64,000 nt of DNA, from positions 217,590 through 281,589 of the forward strand of contig BCIJ01000018.1 in assembly GCA_001599935.1 (NCBI GenBank), read 5' to 3'. The notes below the pieces were generated by a model. The model ran no database searches, was not told where the DNA came from, and was given only the letters and a program-made list of their open reading frames with translations. Both the position numbers and the translations under genes were made by a program. This document shows positions 46,113 to 56,342 of this stretch, one piece after another. The number at the start of each line of letters is the position of its first letter. The stretch's first letter is position 1. The stretch is from Holtermannia corniformis. Lineage: Eukaryota; Basidiomycota; Tremellomycetes; Holtermanniales.

Positions 46113-47107
46113 CTACATTTCTCCACACTCTGTTACGCGCACGACGAGCTTCGGCCTGGAAGGGTGTCATCAGCGAATGCACCGCAGCCAATTCGAGTGT
46201 CACTGACCGGTTGTTGGGACCTGTTGGCAGCATCAGCATCCCTCCGACGCTCTACCCAACAGTCAACGCACCCGTCGGCACGTTTTCAATCTTGCGCACC
46301 GTCAGCAGGCCATCGACCACACGTCCAAACACGACGTGTTTCCCATCGAGGAAATCGGCCGGTGCGACCGTGATGAAGAACTGGCAGCCGTTTGTGCCCG
46401 GTCCCGAGTTGGCCTATCGGTTGGTACGGTCAGCACCTGCACAGGGCAAGCTGGGGGTTACACACCATCGAGAGCAGGCCGGGACCAGTGTGCTTGATTT
46501 GAAAGTTCTCGTCTTCGAATTGACCGCCGTAGATTGACATTGAGCCGGTGCCGTCGTGCTTGAGAAAGTCGCCTGGTGTGGGGTGAGCTGCCGTAGAGTG
46601 TAATGGAGGCACGTACCGCCCTGTACCATGAATTGGGGGATCCTGTTGTGATCATGAGTGAGCCAGCGTGCGATGAAGCATAGCGTCAACGCACACTCTG
46701 GACGCCCAGTCAGCTACGCTGCTCTAGACGCTCGCGGTCGGCTTACCTATGGAATGTCGACTTTTTGTATCCTTGTGGAATGTTGTTGACGCTAGGGCAA
46801 TCCATCAGTACACGAGGATCGCTGCAACGGCGCAAGACAGACCGGTGCTCGCCGGTACAGAGCTGCCTAAAGTTCTCGGCCGTCCTGCAGTATCGCCGTC
46901 AGTGTGCAGCTGGACGTTGCTGGTGGTGATCCCACTTTGGTACGATATCAGTGAACAGCTCTGTGAGACGAGTGAGCTCGAGTGACATGGCGAGCTGTCG
47001 GACATACCCATCTTGACTCTGCCGGCCGGAGTCTCGCCAATGGACACGTCGAAGAAGACGACTGGCCGGGTCACACCTGATGGTGCATCGAGTGAGCTGG
47101 AGGCCAT
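46113..47107 (-). CDS. Cyclophilin H (PPIH/USA-CYP-like peptidyl-prolyl isomerase)
   Basis: Proline isomerase of the type tied to the U4/U6-U5 tri-snRNP. Start is the ATG at 47107: [20 protein letters not shown], then [13 protein letters not shown] and [15 protein letters not shown]. The core has [51 protein letters not shown] and [20 protein letters not shown]. The end is [20 protein letters not shown], typical of PPIH. It needs a 13-nt exon (46208-46220) and a final exon ending at 46113. At the exon join over the intron at 46643-46746 the sequence reads FHR-IPQF, one residue shorter than the usual FHRVIPQF beside the catalytic Arg. Confidence 0.9.
46208..46220 (-). other. 13-nt exon of cyclophilin H
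   Basis: Flanked by an AACAG acceptor and a GTCAGT donor on the minus strand. It encodes the PNNR of VPTGPNNRPKLVV. Reading straight through instead gives an early stop after VPTGALTVG. Confidence 0.8.
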
Positions 47108-47244
47108 GATGGGCAGCGTTGAGAGTGTGCAAGAGGTTGAACGAGTCGAGGATAGCAGGCGGCGACCGAGTTGCTACGGGAGCACTTTGTCTGTGCTCAA
47201 CCGCTCGCTGTAGTACTCTGCCCACCGCACTCTACTCGAGCACC
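47108..47244 (+). promoter_or_regulatory. Very short divergent promoter, cyclophilin H / DHHC gene
   Basis: Only 137 bp lie between two divergent start codons. No TATA box is seen; CTCGAGCACCATG gives the DHHC gene a good start context. Confidence 0.4.
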
Positions 47245-48867
47245 ATGCCGCCCTCGCTGGGTTTGAGGGCATGCTCTGCACTCGTCATCCGATGCTTCAA
47301 ACGCGTCGAGAGCTTCGCAGACTGGCTCACGGGCGCCGCAGGGCCATTCTTCGTCGCAATGTGCTGGGCGCTGATCGTCACCGGCGGCTTGGCTTTCTGT
47401 ACGTCGTTCTCACCAGATGCATCTGTACTCATAGACGGCAGTCGATGTCGTGCTTCGCTCGTTGCCGCCGTTGACCGTCATCCTGCTCTCGCCGGCGTTC
47501 ATCATCCTGCCTTTGAACCTGTACGGACAGTACTTTCTCGTCACCCACGTCCCTCCAGGCTACCCTGCGCCTACCCCAACATCGGCAGTCACAGAGCAGA
47601 AATGGCTCATCCCAGATGAGCGCTCGTTGTGGTGGGCGACGCCGCGAAAGGGCAGGAGGGGGTGGCGCAGGCTGTCGACTCGTGTCAGCCAGGTCGGCAG
47701 CCAGGCAGTGTACGAGGCCGAGACGTCTAGAGGGGATGGCCAGGGCAAAGAGGAGGAACCGAAGCAGCAGAAGAAACGGCTTCGGCGGTGCAGAAAATGC
47801 GACGGTCCCAAACCCGAGGTAGGTCGCTCTGCATGAGACCCAGCAACTGCTGAGCCATGCCGGTCAGCGCACGCACCACTGTCGCGTGTGTAAACGCTGC
47901 ATCCTGATGATGGACCACCACTGTCCCTGTAAGTCTCCATGTGCTTGTCTGACTCGTTGCTGATCCGCCACAGGGATCAACAACTGCGTGCGCTCTCACA
48001 GACTGCAAGCATACTCTATTGACCCTCATCTCAGGTCGGGCTGCACAACTTTCGTCACTTTATCCTCTTCATGTAGGTCGGTCTCTCGTTCGAGCCGCAC
48101 CGTTCTGAAATGCGCAGGGTCTACCTGACATTGTGTTGTTGGACCGTTGTTGGCCTAGGCTACCATCTAGCATGGGATTCATTGGACTACAACAAGCCTG
48201 TACGTCTCTCTCTCCGACCTTGACAGAACTGACGTGTCAAGTGGAACGCTTGGTTCACGCCTCGGATCGCGTATTCGCTAGTGTACATCCTCTGCATCGC
48301 CATTGGTGCGTCTGACGCGTCGTACGCTCAACGGCTGACCATGCAGGCGTCGCCGTGCCAACCCTGCTCTCGTGGCACCTCTACCTGATCTCGCACGGCG
48401 AAACCTCGATCGAAAGCCACGACAATGCCTATCTCGAAGACAAGGCGGCAAGTGACGGGTTGGTGCGTTGTCCTAGGGATCCATCGGGCAGAGCTGACGA
48501 CGCGGTAGACCTATGTGAACCCATACGATCTCGGTCGACGCAACAACTTTGAGCTCGTTTTCAACGTCGGTCCAGACGGCTAGTGCGTCACCGCCCCGTC
48601 AATCTCTACGTTGTAGCTGACCCTCACGGGAGCCCACTGCGCACCCTCTTGTTCCCGCAAATCGTGCCACCCTACTCGTCTGGATGGGAATGGCAACGAG
48701 TGCACTCGCCCCTGCACGGCCTCCGTCACAACCGCGAAAAGGGGTTCGTGATCGGCGATCGAGACGGTCAAGACGCCTTGACAGACGACGAGCTCGGTGG
48801 AGGCGGCTGGATTGAAGTCGATGACCCGAGGATCCCGCCGGGCACGGGCACACCACCCGAGGTATGA
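47245..48867 (+). CDS. DHHC palmitoyltransferase (ZDHHC16/Pfa-like)
   Basis: Integral membrane S-acyltransferase. Start is the ATG at 47245: MPPSLGLRACSALVIRCFKR. Helices are WLTGAAGPFFVAMCWALIVT and LTVILLSPAFIILPLNLYG. The cysteine-rich domain reads [39 protein letters not shown], with the catalytic Cys in DHHC. After it come NFRHFILFMVYLTLCCWTVV, LVYILCIAIGVAVPTLLSW and HLYLISHGETSIESHDNAYL. The last is the conserved post-helix segment seen in ZDHHC16-type enzymes, followed by NPYDLGRRNNFELVF. The exon encoding WINNC (47974-47987) is only 14 nt. The end is IPPGTGTPPEV at 48867. The subfamily assignment is tentative. Confidence 0.9.
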
Positions 48868-48945
48868 TGTAGAATCGTATAGACACGTTGCATAGCATAG
48901 GTTCATGGATGTATGTACAATCTTTGAGTGTTTTCACATCGCCCA

Positions 48946-50503
48946 TCAAGCCCACTCGCCTTGGAGCGCTTTGACCTCGGTCTCGCCCTTGCGCAGGCCG
49001 AGCTCGTTGAGCGCCTCGTCGATCCCCGCTTGGTCGTGCGCGGCCGGCTGTTCGAGCTTTTCATTTTTGACATGTTCCGAACCGAGCGCCTCGGCTGTCG
49101 GGTGCGCCGAGTTGATCAACAGCACCTCGGCGCCTTTGTACGACAGCAACGACGCAGGGTTAGCCGGGATGAACTTTGTCGTGAAGAGCTGCTTCAGTTC
49201 GGCCGGGTACTGTGTCGAGAATCAGTCGATTGCCTGATCAGCAAACCCATGCACGACCCGCCTTTGCCTTGTTCTCATCTGGAATGCCAGCAGCCCTCGG
49301 GTTGCCCGTACTAGGCGCTTCGGGGTCTTTGACCTGGACGAGGACGGCGCCTTGGTGCTGTAGCCCCAACTCGGTCTGCACCGCGCCCAGATCGTGTTCG
49401 TCTGGACTCGTCAGAGTGTACGCTAGCAGCGTCTTGTAGTCTCGCTTGGATTTGTGGTCGGTAGCGGGGTGATCGCGCGGTGAGTGGAGGATATAGTGAC
49501 CTCTGCCTGCGGGGCGCGCTGGTGCGAGGTGGCGCTCGCCTACGGCTGTCAGCCCAACTGCTTACCCAGCGGGCGATAGATATACCGCGCGTCTTGGTCT
49601 GGTACGAGCGCGCACCAAACACATCCTTCAACCCAGCTTGGTCCTCTCCCACAGCCACGACGAGCCCCCACAAGACCTCGTGCGTCGACTCGGGATCCGG
49701 CATGCGCTTCTTACCAATCTCGATCACGCGGTGCGTCTGCGTCTCGCCTTTCGCTGGCTTGGGCAAAAGCAGGATGTGGAACCTGTGCCAGTGTCAGCAC
49801 CGTCATCAGAGGCTGGCACAAGACTGACTTTGAGACGTCGTCAATACTGTGCGCTTCTTCGAGCTCGACTTTGGGGCGGTAGAGGAAATAGATGTGGCCT
49901 TGTTCAAGTGTTCCTGTGGGTACCGTCAGCCTGGGCTGCTGCTGTGACCCTGGACGTACCATGGCTCTGAGGCCCGTGTTCATCGACTAGCTCTTTAGCA
50001 TCGTCCGTTTGTAACTCGACGTCCTTGTTCACATCCTTGGCGCCGTCGGCAGTCTCGTCCCCATTCGAGTCCTTGACATCTTCAATCTTCGCCTCGTGCG
50101 GTTCCCCAGTCTCTTCTACCTCCCCTTTGTCCATCTCATTCCCATCCGCACCCTCAACAGGCTCCGTCCCTTCCTCACCCTCACCCTCGACAGGCTCAGT
50201 CTCTTCCTCATGATCCTCCACCAGCTTCCCGTCCTCTTCTCCACTTCCCTCTCCCTCCCCCTGCATCTCATCCCTCACCGCTTCAACGCCACCACCCTCA
50301 CTCTGAACCCAATCATCAATCTTGACCTTTTTCGCCTCGTGCTCGCCAGCGTCGCCGTCGGTCTCTGCCGCGCGCTTTTCATTCGCGACACCGACATCGC
50401 CATCGACCTCGCTCTTGGCGTTGGCGGCCGTGTTGGCGTCAGTGGTGGATGACTGCGCCGTTTTGGCGGCGGTAGACGTCCGGGACGAGCGGCGGGGCGG
50501 CAT
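48946..50503 (-). CDS. Conserved fungal acidic protein of unknown function
   Basis: Start is the ATG at 50503, MPPRRSSRTSTAAKTAQSST. A long Asp/Glu-rich N-terminal half with a KKVKIDDW patch suggests a nuclear protein. The ordered C-terminal half reads LEQGHIYFLYRPKVELEEAH, SIDDVSKFHILLLPKPAKGE, HRVIEIGKKRMPDPESTHEV, LWGLVVAVGEDQAGLKDVFG, GHYILHSPRDHPATDHKSKR and DYKTLLAYTLTSPDEHDLGA. This pattern is shared by fungal proteins often labelled BTB-domain transcription factor in databases, as far as I recall, although I see no BTB fold here. The end is GETEVKALQGEWA at 48946. About four introns. Confidence 0.75.
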
Positions 50504-50776
50504 GACGCTGGCTGCTGGCTGCTAGACAGTATCACAGAGCTAGTAGGTACTGGCTTGGACGACTGCGTATGCTGTTGACAGCGCCGGCGTCGTCCCTGAT
50601 GGCCGGTGCTAAACAATCCTTTCGAGCGCCGAGGTGGATCCAACAAGTGGAGGTCGAGCAGCGAGTAGACCGATTCATTTCCGAGGGCTATACAATGATC
50701 TCACAGCGGCAACAACAATGCGAACAGACCAGAATGGACGGTAGTGAGGGAGTAGAGGGTGGTATGGAGAGCCAGA

Positions 50777-52648
50777 CTAGGCCTGGACTCTGGTCGCGTG
50801 CATCAGGAAATTCGAAACCGCTTTGAGTGGGTTCTCGCGGTGATGGCCGGTTACGAGCTTCAAGCTGCCAATGGCGGCCGCCAAGCCGTCGTCCATGTCC
50901 GGCGTCGTCGAGACGACGGCCAGACGGGCTCTACCCGACACGACGTCTGCCAAGCTCTCGGTCCCGTGAGGTCCGGCGAACGCGGCCCAGAACGCCGACG
51001 CGAGCTTTGTCGAGATGGTCGATTGCGCGGCGTGGGCAATCGTCGCTGCCTCGGTGTAGAATTTAGGTCGGACATTGGCGTCCAACCCGGCTTTGTCAGC
51101 CGCGGCCTCTCTAGAGAGCCGTTGCCACATCTGCATCCTGTACGCATCCATGCTCCGGAGCGTGAACGGCGTGTCTTCAGCCCATTGCTTGAACGGGAGC
51201 GTGTGGATGTCGTGCCCGTTGGCCGGATACTGCAACGAGTGCGTCTGCCGGTCCGCGGGCGCGACGTCTGGCGCGTTCAGCAGCGGGTTGAGATTGCGCT
51301 CGACAGGGAGGACGAGATCGGGCGTGAGCAGGGTATGGCACGTCGTGGGCCCCGTGCCGCCCGTAAACATGTCCGAGCCAGACCCGCCCCAAAACCCGCG
51401 CGAAGCCTCGACAGACGCCAGAGTCGACGGCAAGTCTTTCCGCGTGTTGAGCGGGAACTGCGGTGTCAAAGGTCTCCGGACCGGTACCGGTGCCGGTGCG
51501 GGCGAGTCGCCCAAGATGCCCAGCGTGCTCTTCTTGAGCATCTCGAGCTCCTTTTTCAGATCCTGGTTTTCGTTCTTTGCGCTCGTCAACTCGGTCCGGA
51601 TCACATTGATAATGTGGTCGCGATCTTTGATGTGGGATTCGAGCGTGCCGATATAGTCTTTACGCCGTGTCCGGAACGCGCGCGCACTGAGCTTGTTCCG
51701 CAGCTGGCGCTTTTCCTTGCTAGACAGCTTTTTGTATTCTTCCGGCTGTTCGACCGGTCAGCGTCAACAACGACACGAATGGCGCAACTGACTGAAGGAC
51801 GCCAGCTATCCTCATCATCCACCTCCTCATCCATCATCCGAACCACACTGCTCATCCCGCCGCCCTTCTTCCCGCCCTTGCCCTTTTCGCCACCAAACAT
51901 GGGCGGAAGCGGCTTGAGCGCGAGCTGGTTCCAATCGACCTCCATCTTGACGTCTGGCGCGCTCGTCGACGCGACCGACATGGCACGTTCAGAGTCGTGC
52001 ACAGAGACGAGATCTACATCATCGTGCGGTTCCGGTGCGGCCGCGGGAGGGGTCGCGGCAGCTTGCAGCAGAGACGGTTGGACCGTTTGCGCCTTGATGC
52101 TATTGGATGCTTGCTGACCCGTCGGCGCCGATAGGTTGACCAACAACTGCACGATCGCTCGCCGTTCCGTCTCGCCGAACAGTGACAAGTCGATGTTCAA
52201 GTTTGGCGTCGTCGTCGACGGCAACAATGTCGGTGTCGGTGCCGATACGGGCTCGGGTACGGCTTCACCCAGCAAAGGGTCCGGCAACGGGAAATCGAGC
52301 GCAAAGTCGATCGCCGTGTGGGTCGGTGGTCCCTGATGGTCCTTTACCGCGTGTTCCTGTGCGAGCATCGCAAAGGCATCGAGCGACGGGCTGGTGGGTC
52401 CGATGGCGATACTGTGTCCACTGTGCGTCGTTGCGGGCGTGAGTGGCGATTGGGCCTGCGAGGGTCAGCACGAGTGCGCAGAGGGGGGGACTGACATCGC
52501 TGGAAAACTCTTCAAAGTGGAAATACTGCTCCAAGTCCTTTGCGGCGGGCTCGTTGACGAGGGTCGAGCTGGACGCGGTGGGTGACTGGGTGAACGATTG
52601 GAAGAAGGCGGACTGCGGTGAGAGCGGTCGACTGGACGGTGTGGACAT
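50777..52648 (-). CDS. bZIP transcription factor
   Basis: Start is the ATG at 52648, MSTPSSRPLSPQSAFFQSFT. The N-terminal half is disordered with an acidic patch (MDEEVDDEDSW). The basic region is EYKKLSSKEKRQLRNKLSAR followed by AFRTRRKDYI, where N-x3-A-x2-F-R replaces the more common N-x2-A-A-x2-S-R. It leads into a zipper: LESHIKDRDHIINVIRTEL, TSAKNENQDLKKELEMLKK. The C-terminal 250 residues have conserved-looking segments, RGFWGGSGSDMFTGGTGP and FTLRSMDAYRMQMWQRLSRE, and end VSNFLMHATRVQA. Two or three introns. Target genes are unknown. Confidence 0.88.
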
Positions 52649-53106
52649 TGTGGGATCAGTGGTTGAAGTAAAGGACGGCACGGTCCAAGGGAATGCGTGG
52701 GCGTGAGCTTGGCCGGTGCCGCCACTGGACCGATTGACAATCCGGGTGGATGTCTGTGCCGTGCGATGTTTGAGATGGTCACCCCTGAGATCGTCTGGTG
52801 CGGTGCAGTGTGTGTACCCCTGTGTGCGTGCCAGTGAAAAGAGTGGTGAGATTGCGGTCGGTGCCGAGACGACGTCAAAGCGAGCGTTGTCAGCCCGAAT
52901 CCCAATCGGAGCTAATCGGCAGTCGCTAATCGAATAGTCGAATGCTTTGTGGAATAGGGGCCGCTTGGTCAGACTGCCAGCACCTTCCGCCCGATCACCG
53001 AGGCATCGACCGATCGCCGAGCCCGAACCCAACGTGTGGCACTTCATGTATGTCTCATCTCGTACAGCCATCTACAAATACAGTCGACCACCTACCGTCG
53101 GCCATG
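52649..53106 (-). promoter_or_regulatory. bZIP upstream region, no gene seen
   Basis: 458 bp between the bZIP start and the end of the upstream GPCR gene on the same strand. Nothing diagnostic was recognised. Confidence 0.35.
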
Positions 53107-55742
53107 CTACACTTTCGACCCGTTTCTCGATCCAGGCCCAGACCCAGGCGCGAGACCGTCCAGTTGCGCCATGATTGAGCGTGGATCCTCGCCGTGCTCT
53201 TGGAACGAGACCGTGTGGCCTCGAGACGAGGGGTTGGCAACCGGAGCAGCGACGGCAGGGCCGGGCCCGGACCCAGCGTCATTCTTGCTACCACGTCCAA
53301 ACATGCCACCGCGGCTTGCGCTAGCACCAGCAGGGTTACTGCGCGATTGACGCGAATGCGAAGGGCTGAAATGCCCCTTGCGCACTTTGCGCCTGACGAC
53401 GCGCTTCGTGCTGTCGGGCGTCAGCGGTACACTTGTTGACGCGCACGCGAGACACTCACTGCCACTCGACGAGACCGTAGATGAGCGCATCGACGACGCC
53501 CTGGGAAAAGACAAACCAGCGCGAGAGGGCTCGCAGCGGCGTTGAAGGGTTTGGCGTCGCAAAGTCGTCTAATGGCCCGGACGTCAGCTCCAGCCCGTGC
53601 AGCGAAAGCACTCACAGATCAGACGGATCAACGAGACGGAAAACAAAAGCACATACTACCCCACGTCAGCCGTTGTGCACAGACCAGCCCGGGACAAACT
53701 CACAGCCAGGGGGAAATACAGCATGAGCAACGAAGTCTTGCGATTCAAATAGCTCGACATGCTCTCGGGCACGAGCTCGTAATCGTCTGCGTCGGCACAG
53801 CCAGCTTCCTCGGGCGGCTGCGTGCTCTGCAGGACGCGCATCAGATCCCATTCTTCCTCTTCGGCGTCCGACTCTGGTCCCGGGCGAGGCAGCGTCGGAA
53901 GGCTCTTGATGACCGGATACGAGCCCCCGTCACTAGTACTTTCTTGTTCCGACGCGCGACGAGCCCAAGCGTCTCGGTCTGCTTCGGGCTCTTGCAGTTG
54001 CGTCGACGACGTCGAGGGCGTCAAGCCGCGTTCGCGTTCACGCGAGAGCGACAGAACGGGCATGCGCGGCGTCTGATCCAGTGGGTCCTGCATCGTCGTC
54101 ATGAACGCCTGGTGCGCGCTGACGGACGACGACGGGATCGTCGGTAACGCCGGTCCATCGGGAGATCGACCGAACGAGTGCAGACTAGCGGCCGTGGCCG
54201 ACGATGAGCCCGATTGGGCCGACCCTCGAGCTCCAAACGTCGCGGCCGCAGACGCCGAGACCGAGGTCAAAGACGAAGCAGTCGTAGGCCGTCGACGCTC
54301 ATTCGTCCTCGCTCCCAACCCTTTCCAATCGCCCCAAAGCCCGCCTCCGCCTCCACCAGTGTTCGCATTCGCACTGTGCCCGCCAAAGCGCTGGCCATCG
54401 ACTTCAAACGTTGGAAGATTCAACCGTTCCCAAGGCGGGACATCGCCCGCCCACTTCTTCTCCGTCATGAGCATGCCTTCGCTGGCACGCCGAGCAGGCG
54501 TCGAGGCCGCACTCGTGCTCGTGCCCGAATCACCTTCAACCTCGACAAGCGGAATATGCTGGTTCCCGTCCCCGTTCTCGAGCCCGTCGTCGTGTTCATG
54601 GCGGGACGACGAGGCACCCTGGGCCTCACTCGCATGTCGCGATTTGCGGAACAGGGCGGACAACCGGCGCGCGTGCCGCTTGACAACAAACGAGGTGTGC
54701 TGGCGGTCAGACTCGTACGTCCCGTTGGTCGGTGAGTTCGAGTACGGGGACCGGATCTTGTCGGGTCGACGCAGGAAGACGAACAATCGCGTGTAGAGGA
54801 TACTGACCCCGATAAAGACGCATGCGCTGGGTGGGTCAGGCTTGCGCAAGCGACTGCCATTCAACAACATACCGAGGGAGGAACTGGATCAGCTCGCCGT
54901 ACAGTCCCGCGTTTGAGCCATAGTAGCAGATGCCGCCGTCTAATCCAGGTCAGTTTCGATCTTGGTTCTCGAGTGAGCCAACGCACTGGGAAAGTAGCCA
55001 TACAGCTCATACCCGATGACCCCGACCGCAAACGAGGTGACCCAGACTACATCATCAGCACAGCTCCAGTCGATACAGCCCAACTCACTCAGCGCCCAAA
55101 GAGCGTACCAGTACCTGTCTAGCAACAGTGTGGCCGGATGTAATGGCTACGCGCCTATCAGCGCCTGCGTGCATGTGGATTCAAACACTGACATAGATGA
55201 GGATGAGAAATGTTGCGAAAGCCAGAGTGATCGTCCAGAGATGCTCTGAGCGCCGTCAGCTCGCTTGCGCAACAGGCCTTGCCACTGACCAGAAAATAGT
55301 ACAGCGACGAGTAACAGCCCTAGACCGTCGCACAGTGGGCCTCCTTCATCAATGTTCCTGCTCCGCAGATGCTCGGCCGTACCAATCATCCCGACAATCC
55401 TGGTGACCAGTCAGCCAAGCAGCGCGGCCATGTCACACTCACCCCAGGGTAAAGTCACTGAAGATGAGGGCTTGGACCAACCGCGTGCGGACAGTTGACG
55501 GCCGGCCCTTGTACTCGAGCCAAGCCATGGATATCAAGATGGACGCAGCGCCAACGATCGTGAAAGCCTGACCGAGCCAGCATCAGTTGACGCGCCGGTA
55601 CCGCAACACTGGAACGCACAAGGATGACACAGTCGACAATCACCATCCACTCGAGGTTCTCGACCGTCGTTGCCTGGTCCGCGATCGCATACATGCCCAT
55701 GTCCGGGTGGAAACCCACCAGGGTCATGTTGACATGATCCAT
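53107..55742 (-). CDS. Git3/Gpr1-like G-protein-coupled receptor
   Basis: Seven-helix receptor of the fungal glucose/cAMP-sensing type. Start is the ATG at 55742: MDHVNMTLVGFHPDMGMYAI. TM1 is VIVDCVILAFTIVGAASIL, followed by WLEYKGRPSTVRTRLVQALI and FSDFTLGIVGMIGTAEHL, with GGPLCDGLGLLLVAVLFSGQ carrying the conserved extracellular Cys. Later helices include LWTITLAFATFLILIYV, WVTSFAVGVIGYELYGYFP and YVACVFIGVSILYTRLFVFL. The third cytosolic loop is very long (about 330 residues, Ser/Pro-rich), as in Gpr1. TM6-7 are RKTSLLMLYFPLAYVLL and RWFVFSQGVVDALIYGLVEW. The cytosolic tail ends GSGPGSRNGSKV. About eight introns. The ligand is not deducible. Confidence 0.85.
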
Positions 55743-56342
55743 CGTCTGCCAAGCCTACCCAAGTCCGTACCAACCGACCAACGCCAGTCTGCCTCTGATC
55801 AGCATGCAGCTCTGTTCGCGCGTTCACACGGACTCACAGCGAGCTCGCGGCCATGCACGGAAATGTCTGCCAACCACTCTCTCGGCCGTGAACCGATGCT
55901 GGGCCAGAAGCGAATTGTTGACGCCTTCGGTGAAAATTGGGGCCGTGATCGGAGCGCTGATCGCAAGGACGCGAATTCGCCGGCGAGTGTGAGCGCGGTG
56001 CAGCTGCACTTGGCTCTACGCGTTGCGACGCTTGGCTCTGGACCCTGTAGAACCCGGCAGTAGTGGACAAGCACCTTGCGCACGGTACAGAGCCAGGGAG
56101 CGCTTGGTGTCGACGGCCGTAAGCTCTCAGTCACGGAAAGAGCAAGCTTTGACACACAACGTGGTGTCTGCACTTGGCGGCCGCCGGCCGAGGAGAGTTC
56201 GGCTCTCGACATGGAATCTCGCGCGGTGCATTCATCTCATCCTGCACGACACTTAGGACAAGTAGACAACACGGTAGCGACGTGGCGGGTCGAGAAGTGA
56301 CCTACGACGTGCGCGCCTCCGGAAACCGAACAGTGAATCACC
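55743..56342 (-). promoter_or_regulatory. GPCR upstream region, no gene seen
   Basis: 600 bp between the GPCR start and the ArfGAP stop, both on the minus strand. Open frames here (such as 55799-56212) show no family features and probably reflect base composition. Confidence 0.35.

Noticed and set aside
46252..46307. Premature end of cyclophilin H after VPTGALTVG
   Set aside because: Two further introns and a 13-nt exon give the full PPIH C-terminus VTECGEM, so there is no truncation.
55799..56212. Minus-strand frame of 137 residues upstream of the GPCR
   Set aside because: No conserved features; it sits where the receptor promoter is expected and overlaps several equally open frames.
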